Assembly: GCA_002420115.1 (NCBI GenBank)
Contig: DIHK01000022.1
Span: forward strand, 17,560-71,837
Length of the DNA stretch: 54,278 bases
DNA from: Nitrospira sp. UBA5698
GTDB lineage: Bacteria; Nitrospirota; Nitrospiria; Nitrospirales; Nitrospiraceae
Reading direction: 5' to 3'
How positions within the stretch are numbered: the stretch's first letter is position 1; every line of letters starts with the position of its first letter. The notes under the pieces were generated by a model. That model made no database searches, had not been told where the DNA came from, and saw nothing but the letters and a program-made list of their open reading frames with translations. The position numbers were made by a program, and so were the translations under genes. This document shows positions 52,940 to 54,278 of the stretch, piece by piece.

Positions 52940-54241
52940 ATGGTACACTTTCGCTCCGAACCTGAAGGACAGCCAATGACGACACCGGTTTCAGCCGATC
53001 CCGTTCCGCCACGCCGGCAGGACCTTCATGATGCCGACTTGGATGGGTTGAGCATTGCCCGTCCTTCAGCTCAGACACCACGGCGGACATCCCATGCATG
53101 GCGCTGGACCTGGGGCGCCGTGATCGTGGTGCTCGTGACCCTGGCGGGATCCTGGTTCACCGGTCTCTTGCCCCATGAGGTCAGGGTCGATGTCGTGACG
53201 GTTGTTCGCCTGCCGCCGGGAGGATCTGGATTGGCTGCGACCGGCTATGTGGTGGCGCAACGGCAGGCGTCGATCGCCTCGAAAGCCATCGGTCGGCTGG
53301 AGTTCATCGGCGTCAAGGTTGGTGATCGCGTGAAAGAAGGTCAGGTCATTGCCCGACTGGAACATGCCGATATGGAAGCCCTCCTTCAACAGGCGCAGGC
53401 CAAGGTGGGTGTCGCCCGGGCGCAACTCGGCGCAGCGAAGCCTGAGCTTGAAGAAGCGACGCTTCATCTCGAACGAGTGAATACGTTGCTGACGAAATCT
53501 TTTGTGACGCAGGCCGAACATGATATGGCCTCAGCGCGGCTCCGGCGGGCAACGGCGGCGGTGCGTTCCGCCGAAGCGGCGGTGGCGGCGGCGGAGGCCG
53601 AGCGCCGCAATGCGACCGTCCAGTTGGAAAATACGAATGTTCGTGCGCCGTTTGATGGGATCATCGTGAAGAAGCTTGCCGAGGTCGGCGAAGTCGTTTC
53701 TCCGCTGAACGTGACGGTGCGATCCGGTGGATCGGTGGTGAGCATCTTGGACCCCACGTCCGTGGTTGTCGATGCAGAAGTATCAGAATCGATGATTCAT
53801 CGCGTCCAGCGGGGGCAGTCTGCCGAGATCCAGCTGGATGCCGTGCCGAATCATCGGTACCAGGGGGACGTGATGCAGGTGATGCCGGTGGCCGATCGAG
53901 CGAAAGGCACTATCCTGGTGCGGATCCGGCTCCTCGATCTTGATGAGCGCGTTCGTCCGGATGTGAGTGCGAAGGTGACGTTCGGAGCGTTGCCCGGTAC
54001 TCAGGTCACCGGGGAAGAGTGGAGTGTGCCCTCCGGCGCGGTCGTGACGCGGGCTGGTCATTCGGTGGTGCTGCTGGTCCGAGAGGGCCGGGTGGTCGAA
54101 ACAGTGGTGCAAGTCGGTGCCCCTGCGGGCTCGAATGTGCCGGTGCATGGCTCGCTTGCGCAGTCCGACGAAGTCATCGTCGCTCCACCGGTCGATCTTC
54201 GTGATGGGACGGTCGTGACCATTCAGCGGCGACAACCGTAA
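52940..54241 (+). CDS. MacA/HlyD-type periplasmic membrane fusion protein
   Basis: The ATG at 52940 has a perfect AGGAGG 6 bases upstream; ATG 52976 with GAAGGA is an alternative. The 433-residue product has a cytoplasmic N-terminus, one membrane helix (WTWGAVIVVLVTLAGSWF), a split lipoyl domain (ASKAIGRLEFIGVKVGDRVK and NVRAPFDGIIVKKLAEVGE), an alpha-helical hairpin rich in Ala/Glu, and a beta-barrel domain. It should bridge an inner-membrane transporter and the TolC-family protein. A probable ABC ATPase follows, as in MacAB or PvdRT systems. Confidence 0.87.
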   Translation: MVHFRSEPEGQPMTTPVSADPVPPRRQDLHDADLDGLSIARPSAQTPRRTSHAWRWTWGAVIVVLVTLAGSWFTGLLPHEVRVDVVTVVRLPPGGSGLAATGYVVAQRQASIASKAIGRLEFIGVKVGDRVKEGQVIARLEHADMEALLQQAQAKVGVARAQLGAAKPELEEATLHLERVNTLLTKSFVTQAEHDMASARLRRATAAVRSAEAAVAAAEAERRNATVQLENTNVRAPFDGIIVKKLAEVGEVVSPLNVTVRSGGSVVSILDPTSVVVDAEVSESMIHRVQRGQSAEIQLDAVPNHRYQGDVMQVMPVADRAKGTILVRIRLLDLDERVRPDVSAKVTFGALPGTQVTGEEWSVPSGAVVTRAGHSVVLLVREGRVVETVVQVGAPAGSNVPVHGSLAQSDEVIVAPPVDLRDGTVVTIQRRQP

Positions 54242-54252
54242 GGGTGTACGAC

Positions 54253-54278
54253 GTGGTTGAGCCGGTCGTCACTCTGCA
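54253..54278 (+). CDS. Start of a gene cut by the window edge, possibly an ABC transporter ATPase
   Basis: A GTG at 54253 follows AGGG and opens a frame reading VVEPVVTL before the edge. This start resembles MacB-type ATPases and the position after a MacA-like gene fits, but eight residues cannot prove it. Confidence 0.3.

Overview
The window is about 54 kb of GC-rich, gene-dense DNA from a diderm (Gram-negative) bacterium. It carries exopolysaccharide (EPS) genes, an exosortase, a PEP-CTERM-type substrate, TonB-dependent receptors and PIN-domain toxin-antitoxin pairs. The exosortase is fused to an EpsI domain (XrtD-like) and its local substrate ends in a VPIPA sorting signal. I think a Nitrospira-type organism (Nitrospirota) is most likely, but no rRNA or ribosomal gene is present to prove it. 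No tRNA, rRNA, CRISPR array or insertion sequence was recognised.

Region 1 (1-4843, minus strand) holds two tandem paralogous lipoproteins. Each joins a polysaccharide-deacetylase-like domain to an SGNH/GDSL esterase domain. The downstream copy runs off the left edge of the window.

Region 2 (5070-29102, plus strand) is an EPS/exosortase locus. It runs: asparagine-synthase-like amidotransferase, MurJ-like flippase, O-antigen-ligase/polymerase-like protein, four glycosyltransferases, FkbM and class I methyltransferases, a left-handed beta-helix acetyltransferase, a secreted glycosidase-like protein, exosortase-EpsI, a WecA/MraY-family initiating transferase, a PrsT-type TPR lipoprotein, a polysaccharide export protein, an outer-membrane barrel, a Wzz-like chain-length protein, a CpsD-like kinase and an ExeA-like ATPase. 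Many junctions are ATGA overlaps. Three promoters (before the amidotransferase, the GT2 gene and the exosortase) share one architecture: three hexamers related to TTAACA spaced exactly 11 bp apart, followed 48-49 bp after the second hexamer by TACACT.

Region 3 (29103-33526) has a VPIPA-sorted secreted protein behind two copies of a second promoter element. It continues with a membrane-anchored OmpR-family regulator with a degenerate receiver, an HMA-fold protein, a small excisionase-like HTH protein and a TlpA-like thioredoxin.

Region 4 (33870-49050) is a TonB uptake island. A [small membrane protein - TonB-dependent receptor - PepSY transmembrane protein] cassette occurs three times, interleaved with tonB, exbB and exbD. 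All three receptors carry a lipobox followed by a Pro/Glu-rich linker, which is unusual. The second promoter element (GTAGCAT, then 22-23 bp later TAGACA, then an 18 bp spacer, then a -10-like hexamer) stands before each small protein and before the VPIPA gene, which suggests one regulon.

Region 5 (49045-54278) has two vapBC-like pairs flanking a TolC-family protein, a fourth small membrane protein behind the same element, and a MacA-like membrane fusion protein probably followed by an ABC ATPase cut by the right edge. I infer that regions 4-5 handle uptake, and perhaps release, of a siderophore-like or metal ligand. The substrate cannot be read from the sequence.
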